Shown: positions 44,360-52,512 of the stretch, piece after piece
How positions within the stretch are numbered: position 1 is the stretch's first letter
How the letters are laid out: the number at the start of each line of letters is the position of its first letter
The notes under the pieces: generated by a model
What the model saw: the letters and a program-made list of their open reading frames with translations, nothing else
Databases searched by the model: none
What the model was told of the DNA's origin: nothing
Program-made: the position numbers and the translations under genes
Assembly: GCF_016428755.1 (NCBI RefSeq)
Contig: NZ_JAELTI010000007.1
Span: forward strand, 1 to 64,000
Reading direction: 5' to 3'
DNA length: 64,000 nt
From: Allobosea sp. ASV33
Lineage (GTDB): Bacteria > Pseudomonadota > Alphaproteobacteria > Rhizobiales > Beijerinckiaceae

Positions 44360-45361
44360 TCAGGTCACGACGAAGCCATGGGCGAAGGGGTCGCGGTCGT
44401 CGATGAAGATGGTGTTGTAGCCGGTCATCCGGGCCCAGCCGGCGATGGAGGGGATGATCGCCGGGCGGTTGGCCACGGTCGTCGCGGCCTCGACGCGGCC
44501 CTTGAACAGCGAGCCGATGATCGATTCATGCACGAACTCGTCGCCGACCGCGAGCTTCCCCTTGGCGGCGAGCTGCGCCATCCGGGCGGAGGTGCCGGTG
44601 CCGCAGGGCGAGCGGTCGATCGCCTTGTCACCGTAGAACACGGCGTTGCGGGCATGGGCTTCCGGCTTCGTCGCTTGGCCGGTCCACTGGATGTGGCTGA
44701 GGCCCTTGATCTCCGGGTGTTCGGGATGGACGAATTCGTATTTGGCGTTGAGCGCGGCGCGCAGCTTCGGCGACCAGCCGATCAATTCGCCGGCGGTATG
44801 GTCGGCCATGTCGCGGAAGTTCTTCTGCGGCTCGACGATGGCGTAGAAATTGCCGCCGTAGGCGACGTCGACGACGATCTCGCCGAGGCCTTCGACTTCG
44901 GCCGTCAGGCCCTCGGCATGGAGGAAGCCCGGCACATTGGTCAGGCGGACCTCCTCGACGAAGCGGCCCTCCTGGCGATAGCTGATATCGACCTTGCCGG
45001 CGGGCGCCTCGATCGAGAGCTTGCCCGGCTCGCGCGGGGTGATCAGCCCGTTCTCGATGCCCATGGTGATCGTGCCGATGGTGCCGTGGCCGCACATCGG
45101 CAGGCAGCCGGAGGTCTCGATGAACAGCACGGCGACGTCGCAATCGGGGCGGGTCGGCGGGTAGAGGATCGAGCCCGACATCATGTCGTGGCCGCGCGGC
45201 TCGAACATCAGGCCGGTGCGGATCCAGTCGAACTCGCGCAGGAAGTGGGCGCGCTTCTCCAGCATGTTGGCGCCTTCCAGCCGCGGGCCGCCGCCGGAGA
45301 CGAGGCGGACCGGATTGCCGCAGGTGTGGCCGTCGATGCAGGAGAAGGTGTGGCTGGCCAT
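44360..45361 (-). CDS. lhpA: 4-hydroxyproline 2-epimerase (proline racemase family)
   Basis: The 333-residue protein carries the two catalytic cysteines of the family: Cys90 in LPMCGHGTIG and Cys253 in RSPCGTGTSARMA. It interconverts trans-4-hydroxy-L-proline and cis-4-hydroxy-D-proline by a two-base mechanism in the cytoplasm. Both Cys are intact, unlike dehydratase members where one is Thr. It is the last gene of an operon with the dehydrogenase and deaminase for the next steps, 10 bp behind the dehydrogenase gene. It converges with the SURF1 gene, leaving only an 18-bp gap. Confidence 0.92.
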   Translation of the reverse strand: MASHTFSCIDGHTCGNPVRLVSGGGPRLEGANMLEKRAHFLREFDWIRTGLMFEPRGHDMMSGSILYPPTRPDCDVAVLFIETSGCLPMCGHGTIGTITMGIENGLITPREPGKLSIEAPAGKVDISYRQEGRFVEEVRLTNVPGFLHAEGLTAEVEGLGEIVVDVAYGGNFYAIVEPQKNFRDMADHTAGELIGWSPKLRAALNAKYEFVHPEHPEIKGLSHIQWTGQATKPEAHARNAVFYGDKAIDRSPCGTGTSARMAQLAAKGKLAVGDEFVHESIIGSLFKGRVEAATTVANRPAIIPSIAGWARMTGYNTIFIDDRDPFAHGFVVT

Positions 45362-45371
45362 GGTCCGACTC

Positions 45372-46613
45372 TCAGAAGCGCTGCGGTGAGAAGGAAGCGA
45401 TGTCGATAGCGGGCGGCCGATCCGTCAAGAGATCCGCGACCAGCCGGGCGGTGCCGGCCGATTGCGTCAGGCCGAGATGGCCGTGGCCGAAAGCGTAGAC
45501 CACGCGCGGGGTGGCTCGCGCCCGGCCGATCGCCGGCAGGCTGTCCGGCAGCGAGGGGCGAAAGCCCATCCATTGCACGCCGTCATCGGGCTTGAGCCCG
45601 GGCAGGAAGGCGCGGGCCTTGGCCAGCATCGCCTCCGAGCGGCGGAAATTCGGGGGCAGGTCGAGCCCACCGAGCTCGACGGCGCCACCGACGCGGATGC
45701 CGATCGACAGGCGGCTGACGACGAAGCCGTGGCCGCCGAAGGTGATCTGGGTGCGCAGATCAAAGGCATCCGGCGGCAGCGTGGTGTTGTAGCCACGCTC
45801 GGTCTCGAGCGGGATGCGCTCGCTGAGGCTGCTGGCGATGCGATGGGAGAAGGCTCCGGCGGCCAACACGACCCGTGCGGCCTGTCGCGTCTGGCCGCCA
45901 CGGGCATGGATCGTGACGCCGCCGTCGACAGGCGCGAGGCTTTCGACCTCCAGCCGTTCGATCGTGCCGCCGCGGGTGCGGAAATGGTCGGCGAGCGCGA
46001 TCGTGTAGCCTTGCGGGTCGGCGATCGAATACCAGCCGGGGGTGAAGGTGCCGTGGGTGAAGCGCGGCGCGAGGCCGGGCTGGATCGCGGCCATGGCGGC
46101 GGCGTCGAGGTGCTGGAAGGCGATGCCGTGGTCCGCGCGGGCCTGCCAGCCGGGCAGGGAGGCGTCGAGCTCGGCCTTGCCCTCATAGACCTGGAGGTTG
46201 CCGTCCTTGCGCAGCATGGCGACGGTGCCGGTTTCCTGCAGGAAAGGTTCCAGCTCCGCCTTGGACAGGTCCATCAGCGCGGTCTGCGCCGCCGTGGAAT
46301 GGTCGACGCGCGCCGGCGAGCAAGCCCGCCAGAAGCGGAACATCCAGGGCGCGATCTTGAGCGCATAGGCGGGCGGCACCGAAAGCGGCCCGAGCGGATC
46401 GAGCAGCCATTTCGGCGTCTTACGCAGGATTCCGGGCGAGGCCAGCGGCAGGATATCGGTGAAGGCAAAGGCGCCGGCATTGCCGGCCGAGGCGCCCGCG
46501 GCCGGCCCCGTCTTGTCCAGCACGGTGACCGAGAGGCCCCGCCCCTGCGCCGCGATCGCGGCGGAGAGGCCGACCACGCCGGCGCCTATGACGATGACAT
46601 CGGGATTGGCCAT
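45372..46613 (-). CDS. lhpB: FAD-dependent D-amino acid dehydrogenase (cis-4-hydroxy-D-proline dehydrogenase)
   Basis: The ATG at 46613 gives 413 residues. The FAD motif is VIVIGAGVVGLSAAIAAQGR; the body matches DadA-type dehydrogenases (GWYSIADPQGYTIALADHFR, and the C-terminal GHGHLGLTQSAGTARLVADL). In this operon it should oxidise cis-4-hydroxy-D-proline to pyrroline-4-hydroxy-2-carboxylate, feeding electrons to the respiratory chain. It is a single-subunit type, in contrast to the multi-subunit oxidase of the 8774-11657 cluster. Confidence 0.86.
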   Translation of the reverse strand: MANPDVIVIGAGVVGLSAAIAAQGRGLSVTVLDKTGPAAGASAGNAGAFAFTDILPLASPGILRKTPKWLLDPLGPLSVPPAYALKIAPWMFRFWRACSPARVDHSTAAQTALMDLSKAELEPFLQETGTVAMLRKDGNLQVYEGKAELDASLPGWQARADHGIAFQHLDAAAMAAIQPGLAPRFTHGTFTPGWYSIADPQGYTIALADHFRTRGGTIERLEVESLAPVDGGVTIHARGGQTRQAARVVLAAGAFSHRIASSLSERIPLETERGYNTTLPPDAFDLRTQITFGGHGFVVSRLSIGIRVGGAVELGGLDLPPNFRRSEAMLAKARAFLPGLKPDDGVQWMGFRPSLPDSLPAIGRARATPRVVYAFGHGHLGLTQSAGTARLVADLLTDRPPAIDIASFSPQRF

Positions 46614-46648
46614 CTGCGGTTGCGCTTCTCGAATGCAGGCTTGGTCTC

Positions 46649-46725
46649 GCCCCGGACCGGGAGGCGGTCCGGGGCAGCCCGGCATGGAGCCTTTCGGCGC
46701 GCGGCGGAAGAGGCTCCGCCGCGCG
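46649..46725 (-). other. Two perfect GC-rich hairpins in the lhpC-lhpB gap
   Basis: In the 123-bp gap between the deaminase and dehydrogenase genes there are two strong stems. One is 46649-46675 with arms GCCCCGGACC and GGTCCGGGGC (10 bp, loop 7). The other is 46698-46725 with arms CGCGCGGCGGA and TCCGCCGCGCG (11 bp, loop 6). No T-run follows on the minus strand. They could protect the upstream lhpC mRNA or partly terminate, lowering lhpB and lhpA relative to lhpC. Confidence 0.6.
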
Positions 46726-46736
46726 GGGGCCTATGA

Positions 46737-47696
46737 TCAGGCCGCCTGCTTCCGGGCGACATTCGCCTTCGACCAGTCGGCATACCAGGCGTCGAACAGC
46801 TTGAGCTGGGCTTCGCAATAGCCGCGCTGGCTGTCGCTCAGCGCATCGGTCTCGTTGAAATGCAGCGTGTATTCCTTGTCGCCCTTCAGCATCATCATGT
46901 GCTTGAAGAACAGGACGAGGTCCGGGCCTTCGTCGAAGGAGGAGAGCACCGCGAGCGCCTGCTCGAGCTCCTGCGCCTGGCGGCGGGCGGTGGCATCGCC
47001 GGCGGCGGCGGCCACCGAGAGCTGGCAGAGATGCAGCACTTCCTTCGGCAGGACGTTGCCGATGCCGGTGATCGCGCCCGTCGCGCCGCAATTGACGTAG
47101 CCATGCACGACGGCGGTATCGACGCCGATCATCAGCGAGACGCCGTCGTCGCGGCTGGTGATGCTCTCGGCCGCATAGCGCAGGTCGGCCGCGCCGCCGA
47201 ACTCCTTGAAGCCGACGAGGTTCGGGTGCTCGGCGCGTAGCGCGAAGAACAGGTCGGCGCGGGTGGCGAAGCCGTAATAGGGGCTGTTGTAGATCACCGC
47301 CGGCAGGTCCGGCGCGGCGGTCAGGATCGCCTTGAAATGAGCCTTCTGGGCGGCGATGACCGAGCCGCGCGAGAGGACGCGCGGGATCACCATCAGGCCC
47401 TGGGCGCCGACCTTCTGGGCATGGGCGGCATGTGCCACGGCGGAGGCGGTGTTGACCGCACCGGTGCCGACGATGACCGGGATGCCGGCCTTCACCAGAC
47501 GCTCGACGCCTTCCATGCGCTGGGCATCGGTCAGGAGGGGCCAGTCGCCCATCGAGCCGCAATAGACCACGGCGGACATGCCGGCGGCGATCAGCTCCTT
47601 GCCCTTGCGGACCAGCGCGTCGAAATCAGGGGTCCGGTCGGCTTTGCACGGGGTCATCAGCGCGGGGATCACGCCGGAGAAAATCTTGGCCTTCAT
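46737..47696 (-). CDS. lhpC: DapA-family pyrroline-4-hydroxy-2-carboxylate deaminase
   Basis: The 319-residue (beta/alpha)8 aldolase-like protein has the Schiff-base lysine in VGFKEFGG (Lys164) and the conserved tyrosine in VIYNSPYYG (Tyr136). These are DHDPS/NAL superfamily landmarks. Between a GntR regulator and hydroxyproline genes it fits the deaminase that forms alpha-ketoglutarate semialdehyde. The dehydrogenase for that semialdehyde is not in this window. It has its own promoter with an operator upstream. Confidence 0.87.
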   Translation of the reverse strand: MKAKIFSGVIPALMTPCKADRTPDFDALVRKGKELIAAGMSAVVYCGSMGDWPLLTDAQRMEGVERLVKAGIPVIVGTGAVNTASAVAHAAHAQKVGAQGLMVIPRVLSRGSVIAAQKAHFKAILTAAPDLPAVIYNSPYYGFATRADLFFALRAEHPNLVGFKEFGGAADLRYAAESITSRDDGVSLMIGVDTAVVHGYVNCGATGAITGIGNVLPKEVLHLCQLSVAAAAGDATARRQAQELEQALAVLSSFDEGPDLVLFFKHMMMLKGDKEYTLHFNETDALSDSQRGYCEAQLKLFDAWYADWSKANVARKQAA

Positions 47697-47791
47697 CTCG
47701 CTCTCCTTCTGGATGTCGTTCTTGCGGAGACCCCGCCGCTAGAGCCGGATCCGATCGGCACGCGCTCTGGCGGCGCGCCCCTCCCGAGCTG

Positions 47792-47820
47792 CTTATAGCG
47801 TTTTGCATATTCTTTGTCGA
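47792..47820 (-). promoter_or_regulatory. Promoter of the hydroxyproline operon (lhpC)
   Basis: On the minus strand a -35 box TCGACA (47815-47820) and a -10 box TATAAG (47792-47797) are separated by exactly 17 bp, about 95 bp upstream of the lhpC ATG. Each box differs from consensus by one base. The -35 box lies inside the TTGTCGACAA operator core, so regulator binding would block RNA polymerase. Confidence 0.6.
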
Positions 47821-47828
47821 CAAGAATT
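47809..47828. promoter_or_regulatory. GntR operator at the lhpC promoter
   Basis: A dyad centred on TTGTCGACAA (47814-47823), with imperfect arms TTCTT and AAGAA, lies in the gap between the GntR gene and lhpC. The same 10-bp core occurs again just before the GntR gene at 48561-48570. Two copies at the expected places, with one covering a -35 box, support a repressor operator. Confidence 0.7.
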
Positions 47829-47839
47829 ACACAAGATAC

Positions 47840-48550
47840 TCAGAGTGTGACGTCGAGTCGCTCATCCCCGATCATAAGCTTTTGAATCTGCTGGACGATC
47901 TGCTCGGCATGCGCCTTACTGAGGCGGTCGGCCAGGGCAGTGTCGCGCGCCACGATCGCGGCGATCATCGCCTCGTGCTCGTCGACGAATTGCTGCGGCA
48001 AACGGTCGTCATAGGACTGGTAGTAGAGCCGAAGGAAGCGCCGGCCCTCGTCGAGGAGGCGGCTGAACAGGCTGTTGAAATAGGGATTGCGACCCGCGTC
48101 GGCGATGGCGGCATGGAAGGCGGCGTTGGTCGCGATCATCGCCAGGGCATCCTGCGCCTTCACCGCGGCGGCGAACTCGGCCTGCCGGGCATGGATCGCC
48201 TCCAGATCCGCCGGGCGGCGATTCTGGGCGGCGAGCTGCGTCGTCACCCGGTACATCAGCGTCAGCGCGTCGAAGAAGGGCGACATGTTGAGGAAGTCGA
48301 GATTGGCCACCATCGTCGAGCGGTTCGGCAGCGTATCGATCAAGCCTTCACCGGCCAGGCGGACCAGCGCCTCGCGGATCGGGGTGCGCGACATGCTGAA
48401 GCGTTCGGCGAGCTGGACCTCGTCGATCGGGCTGCCGGGCGCCAGGACGAGATCGAGGATTTCGTCGCGCAGCAGGTCGTAGACGAATTTGACACCCGAG
48501 CCGCGCTTGCGCTCTGGAACGGCGGCCGGCTTGGTCTTGGGGGCTTTCAT
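47840..48550 (-). CDS. GntR-family regulator with FCD domain, hydroxyproline operon
   Basis: The ATG at 48550 gives 236 residues. A winged helix occupies about 18-85 (DEVQLAERFSMSRTPIREAL is the recognition region) and a helical FCD effector domain follows (about 90-225, with NAAFHAAIADAGRNPYFNSL holding the metal-site His). It is the first gene before lhpC. Operator copies precede both it and lhpC, so it likely represses its own gene and the catabolic genes until hydroxyproline or a product binds. Confidence 0.9.
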   Translation of the reverse strand: MKAPKTKPAAVPERKRGSGVKFVYDLLRDEILDLVLAPGSPIDEVQLAERFSMSRTPIREALVRLAGEGLIDTLPNRSTMVANLDFLNMSPFFDALTLMYRVTTQLAAQNRRPADLEAIHARQAEFAAAVKAQDALAMIATNAAFHAAIADAGRNPYFNSLFSRLLDEGRRFLRLYYQSYDDRLPQQFVDEHEAMIAAIVARDTALADRLSKAHAEQIVQQIQKLMIGDERLDVTL

Positions 48551-48555
48551 GGGAA

Positions 48556-48575
48556 TCCTCTTGTCGACAAGAGGA
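48556..48575. promoter_or_regulatory. Autoregulatory GntR operator overlapping the ribosome site
   Basis: A perfect 20-bp palindrome with halves TCCTCTTGTC and GACAAGAGGA lies 6-25 bp upstream of the GntR start. It shares the core TTGTCGACAA with the lhpC site. On the minus strand its last bases AGAGGA double as the Shine-Dalgarno sequence, so the operator is within the untranslated leader. Confidence 0.75.
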
Positions 48576-48694
48576 ATACGGGCGGCGCGGCACTTGATCA
48601 ATCAAAGACCTGCGGGGCGGCGACGATAACTGCCCGTCAGACCTCATCCATTCGGATTGCAGCGAAAACCGTCGAGAAGTCTTTTGGGCCTCGT

Positions 48695-49477
48695 TCAGCG
48701 GGCGGAAGGCATCGCGGCGACGGAGAGGCCGGTCACGCCATGCTTGGCGATCAGCCGCGCGACGGTCCCGGTTTCGATCGCCGCCGCGACGAAGCGCGTG
48801 AGGTAATCGAGGGCGATGCCGGATGTCTTGGGCGTACCCAGCGCCTGCTGGACGGCCATGAAGCGGCCGGGCAGCATCCGCGAGCCCGGCAGCGTCTTTT
48901 CGTCCTCGATCAGCTTCGGCCGCAAGCCGGCGAGCGCATCGAGCTTCCGGTCGACGAAATGCCGGTAGGCACCATCGAAGCCCTCGCCGCTCACAAGCTC
49001 GGCCGCCTGGATATTCCGCTCGAGCCAAAGTCCATAGGCCGTGCGGGCCGCGACCGCGATGCGCCGCCCCTTCCGGTCGACCTCTCCTACCGACCGCAGA
49101 TCCGAGCCCTGCGGCACGAGATAAGTCGCTTCGATCTCAGTATAGGCAGGCGTGAAATCGATCACGGCGGCGCGCTGCGGCTCGGCCCCGACGAGAGCGA
49201 CATCCCATTCGTCGCGCTCCGCCGCATCGGCGAGCGGGCCGGGCGATTCATAGGGGACATAGGCGAGCGGCAGGCCAAGGCATTCGGCCAGGATCGCGGC
49301 CATGTCCGGCGAGACCCCGGCCGGGCCGCCATCGGCCGTGCGACTGGAAACCAGCAGGAAGTTCGACAGGTTGATGCCGGCCCGCAGCACGCCATGGCGC
49401 GAGAGCGCCTGGCGGACCGCTTCGGGTGGCGCACCGATGATCGCGCCGATCCGTTGGGCTTCTTCGGTCATCGTCAT
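48695..49477 (-). CDS. Solute-binding-protein-like (SBP family 3) protein without signal peptide
   Basis: Starting at the ATG at 49477 gives 260 residues. The body looks like an amino-acid-binding protein: GVLRAGINLSNFLLVSS, then GVSPDMAAILAECLGLPLAY, EWDVALVGAEPQRAAVIDFT and a C-terminal IALDYLTRFVAAAIETGTVA. No hydrophobic signal segment precedes it in any upstream in-frame extension. It stands alone between the hydroxyproline regulator and the OmpA-like gene, with no ABC permease. It may be a cytosolic sensor, or a decayed importer component. Confidence 0.72.
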   Translation of the reverse strand: MTMTEEAQRIGAIIGAPPEAVRQALSRHGVLRAGINLSNFLLVSSRTADGGPAGVSPDMAAILAECLGLPLAYVPYESPGPLADAAERDEWDVALVGAEPQRAAVIDFTPAYTEIEATYLVPQGSDLRSVGEVDRKGRRIAVAARTAYGLWLERNIQAAELVSGEGFDGAYRHFVDRKLDALAGLRPKLIEDEKTLPGSRMLPGRFMAVQQALGTPKTSGIALDYLTRFVAAAIETGTVARLIAKHGVTGLSVAAMPSAR

Positions 49478-49670
49478 GCCGTCCGAGGGGTTTCGGTGAC
49501 GAGCGTGTCGAAGCGCTTCGCTCCAATCTTTGGAAAGACATCTGAGGGGCGCGAGGGGGAGCCGGTCAGCACGGTGTCGATAGCCTTGTCGATCGCAGGA
49601 AAGCTGGCGAAGGCGCGCAGCTTCCGCTTTTCGCGGGGCTATCGCAACAGTCTGCCGCAAGGCGTGATCG

Positions 49671-50849
49671 TCAGCAGCCGATCACCTTGAACTCGACGCG
49701 GCGGTCGAGCGCGTCGCTGGCATCGTCCTTGCCGGTTCCGACGAGGTTCTCCTTGTAGCCGCGGCCGGTCGCGATCATCCGGCCGCGATTGTCGGGCGCG
49801 CCGGTCAGCAGGAGATCCATGACGAATTGCGCCCGCAAGGTGGAGAGCCGTTCGTTCACCTGCGGCAAGCCGGTATGCGAGGTGTGGCCGACGATCTCCA
49901 GGCAGGCGCCCTTCTGGCGGGAGCGGGTCGCGATCTGGCTCAGCCACATCGGATAGGGATCGGTGATCTGGCGATCGTCGACGAATTGCGTCGTGCCGGG
50001 CTTGAACAGCAGCTTGACCATCAGGCGGTCGGAGGCGAGGCCGTAATCGATCAGGTCGCCGAAGGCGTCGACCATGTCCTCGCGCCGGGCGAGCTTGCTG
50101 GCGGCGAGATAGGTGCCGATCCGGACGCGGTGCTGCTCGCCGCCGGGCAATTTGCGCGCCGTCCGGTAGAAGGCCAGCGCCTCGCGGAAATGCTGGGTCT
50201 CGTAGGCGAGAATGCCGTCATTGATCAGCGCGTTGGCGGTCAGCGTCTGGACATAGCCGGCGTCGATCGGGTCGCCCAGCTTGGTGCCCTGGCAGGTCTT
50301 GATATAGGCGTCCGTGGCCTGATCCTTGGCCCAGAGCGGGGAGTCCCGATAGTAGAGCGTCGGCGTGGTATCGACGCCCTCGATACGGGCGCGGGATACG
50401 CCCTTGGAGACAACGCTGTTGGATTTGAGATCGGCCAGCGTCAGGCAGATCCGGTAGGCATCGCGCGGCCCATCGGCGACGCCCTGGTTGTTCACGGCGG
50501 TGAAGGTGCCGACCAGCACCACCGGCTTGCTGGCGAGGGCCTCGCTGTCGAAGGGCAGGACGGTGAAGCGCGGATAGTTCGCCTTGACCATCTCCATCAG
50601 CGTCGCCTGCATCGAGCGCGTCGCGGCCGATTGCGCGCCGGAGGCTGCGTCGATCAGCGGGTCGATGACGAGATTGACCTTGTCGCCGGAGACGGTCGCC
50701 TTGGCGAACAGATCGTCCGCGGCCTTGCGGAGCGCATCCGCGAAGGGTACCGGCGTCGGCGGCGGCGGTGTCTGGGCGATAGCCGCGGGCGTGCCCGCCA
50801 GCAGGGCCAGTCCGACCATGGCGGTCTTGAAGCGGACCAGGCTCGTCAT
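49671..50849 (-). CDS. Secreted protein with C-terminal OmpA-like domain
   Basis: The 392-residue protein has a signal peptide (MTSLVRFKTAMVGLALLAGT, cleavage after AIA). The N-terminal half contains VVLVGTFTAVNNQGVADGPR, like a lipoprotein-type curli/FlgO-like fold, and a TPR-like middle (DGILAYETQHFREALAFYRT). The end is OmpA-like: CLEIVGHTSHTGLPQVNERL, LSTLRAQFVMDLLL and DASDALDRRVEFKV. It could bind peptidoglycan. It lies 49 bp behind the caspase gene and is probably co-transcribed. Confidence 0.78.
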   Translation of the reverse strand: MTSLVRFKTAMVGLALLAGTPAAIAQTPPPPTPVPFADALRKAADDLFAKATVSGDKVNLVIDPLIDAASGAQSAATRSMQATLMEMVKANYPRFTVLPFDSEALASKPVVLVGTFTAVNNQGVADGPRDAYRICLTLADLKSNSVVSKGVSRARIEGVDTTPTLYYRDSPLWAKDQATDAYIKTCQGTKLGDPIDAGYVQTLTANALINDGILAYETQHFREALAFYRTARKLPGGEQHRVRIGTYLAASKLARREDMVDAFGDLIDYGLASDRLMVKLLFKPGTTQFVDDRQITDPYPMWLSQIATRSRQKGACLEIVGHTSHTGLPQVNERLSTLRAQFVMDLLLTGAPDNRGRMIATGRGYKENLVGTGKDDASDALDRRVEFKVIGC

Positions 50850-50898
50850 GCCTCACCTCTCCAGTTCGGGCCGGGCGCTTCGCCTCGGCCACCTTGCA

Positions 50899-52344
50899 TC
50901 AGCGGCATTGCCGCAATTGTTCGCGCGCCGCGGGCGTGAGATCGCCGAGCTGAGCACGCATCAGGAGTTCGGCACACTCGCCGGAGGCCCGCCCTCTCGG
51001 CGCGGCCTCCGCTGGGCGCGCGGGCACGCCCGGCATGGCGACGGGTTGAGTCGAGCGGTTCTGCGGCATCGCCCCGGGTGCGCCGAGCCGTGCGGCCATG
51101 GCCTGCTCGACAGTCCGGCGTTCCTCGGCAAGGCGCTGCTTTTCCGTTTCGATCGCCGCGAGCTCGGATTCGCGGCGGGCAAGCTCGTCGGCGAGGCGCG
51201 CGCGCTCGGCCTTGTCCTGCGCACGCGGCGGGGGCGGGGCAGGGGCGACCGCGACAGGCGCGGAGCCCGGAGCCGGCAAGGGCGGCGGGACGCCGACCGC
51301 ATCGCCGATATCCTTACGGGCAAGGTCGTCGGCAGCCTGCCGCCGGCCCTGTTCCGCCTTTTCCAAACGCTGGAGCAGGGCGCGCTCGCGCTCGGCGAAT
51401 TCGCGCACGAGCTTGTCGCGCTCGGTCGAGACCGAGGAGCGGCGTTCGAGCAGATCGAGCCGCGTGCGCGCATCGATGGCGAAGAAGCTTTGCGGATAGC
51501 GCTGGATGAAGGCCTGCAGGGCGGTGGGATCGTCGCTGGCGCGGATGCGGCGCCAGACATCGGCATCCGTCTCCTCGCGATTGAGGTAGAAATCGCCGAG
51601 CAGTGAGAGCGACAGTTCCGGTGTCTGCCGGCCGGCGGTGGAATCGTAGACGCTCTTCTGCACGCGGCGGAACAGCGCCGCGACTTCCAGGCCGGGCTGG
51701 TCGATCTCGCGCACCAGCGCGGCGGTGAAGGGGCTGTTGCGGCCAGCGCCGTCGGCGGCGACATCGTTCGCCTGCGTCGCATAGGCGATGACCATGCCTT
51801 GCGCGCGCTGGACGGGAGCGAGACCGGACGCGACCGAGAAGCCGCGCGTCGCCTGCCGCTTGGCGAGCAACCCGACGAAGGGGTTGTTGCGGCAGGCGTC
51901 GAGCACCATGATCTTCACGCCCTTGGCATAGTTCAGGGCGGTGACGACGTCGTTGAGCCGGGTCGTCTCGTACTGGACGCCCACCTCGTCCTCGATCTTC
52001 GCCTCGACCGGAACGAGATAGTTCTCGCCGTTGAACTGGAAGCCGTGGCCGGCGAAATAGAACATCGCGGCATCGGCATCCTGGGCCAGCCGGGCAAAGC
52101 GCGTCAGCGCCGCATCCATGCCGCGCTTGTCGAGATCGATACCGTCGACCACCTCGAAACCGACCTTGCGCAGCGCGACCACCATGTCGCGCGCGTCGTT
52201 CACGGTGTTCGGCAGGACGGGGGCGTTGCGATAGCTGGAATTGCCGATGACCAGCGCGACGCGGCGCTCAGGCGGCGTCTCGGCCAGGGCGAGGCCGGAG
52301 AGCAGCAGGAGGATCAAGCCGCAGAGCCGGGCGACGAGGGTCAT
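50899..52344 (-). CDS. Caspase-family (C14) protease, secreted, with coiled coil
   Basis: The 481-residue protein has a signal peptide (MTLVARLCGLILLLLSGLAL). A p20-like caspase domain follows: RRVALVIGNSSYRNAPVLPN, the catalytic His100 in YFAGHGFQFNGENYLVP and Cys151 in VLDACRNNPF. The dyad is intact. Residues about 255-330 and 370-415 are charged and helical, with a Pro/Ala-rich linker between. The C-terminus is Cys-containing. A periplasmic Arg/Lys-specific protease or sensor is likely, by family. It is divergent from the DUF4399-type and pseudocaspase genes. Confidence 0.88.
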   Translation of the reverse strand: MTLVARLCGLILLLLSGLALAETPPERRVALVIGNSSYRNAPVLPNTVNDARDMVVALRKVGFEVVDGIDLDKRGMDAALTRFARLAQDADAAMFYFAGHGFQFNGENYLVPVEAKIEDEVGVQYETTRLNDVVTALNYAKGVKIMVLDACRNNPFVGLLAKRQATRGFSVASGLAPVQRAQGMVIAYATQANDVAADGAGRNSPFTAALVREIDQPGLEVAALFRRVQKSVYDSTAGRQTPELSLSLLGDFYLNREETDADVWRRIRASDDPTALQAFIQRYPQSFFAIDARTRLDLLERRSSVSTERDKLVREFAERERALLQRLEKAEQGRRQAADDLARKDIGDAVGVPPPLPAPGSAPVAVAPAPPPPRAQDKAERARLADELARRESELAAIETEKQRLAEERRTVEQAMAARLGAPGAMPQNRSTQPVAMPGVPARPAEAAPRGRASGECAELLMRAQLGDLTPAAREQLRQCR

Positions 52345-52377
52345 GGGCGCATCCTGGAGGCAGCCGGCCGCCTCTAC

Positions 52378-52395
52378 GTCATGCTAATGCATGAC
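52378..52395. promoter_or_regulatory. Inverted repeat in the caspase/DUF4399 divergent gap
   Basis: Arms GTCATGC and GCATGAC (7 bp) surround TAAT in the 168-bp region between the caspase gene (start 52344) and the DUF4399-type gene (start 52513). It is the only clear dyad there. It may be an operator shared by both directions. Confidence 0.35.
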
Positions 52396-52512
52396 CCCCT
52401 CCATCTCCAGAACAAAGCATAGTCCTTTATCGAAACGGGACGGCGTTTTGCTTGAAGGCTCTCATGGCTGCTGATAGCCTTCCGTCCATCTTCTCGCGGA
52501 AGGAAGACGCTG

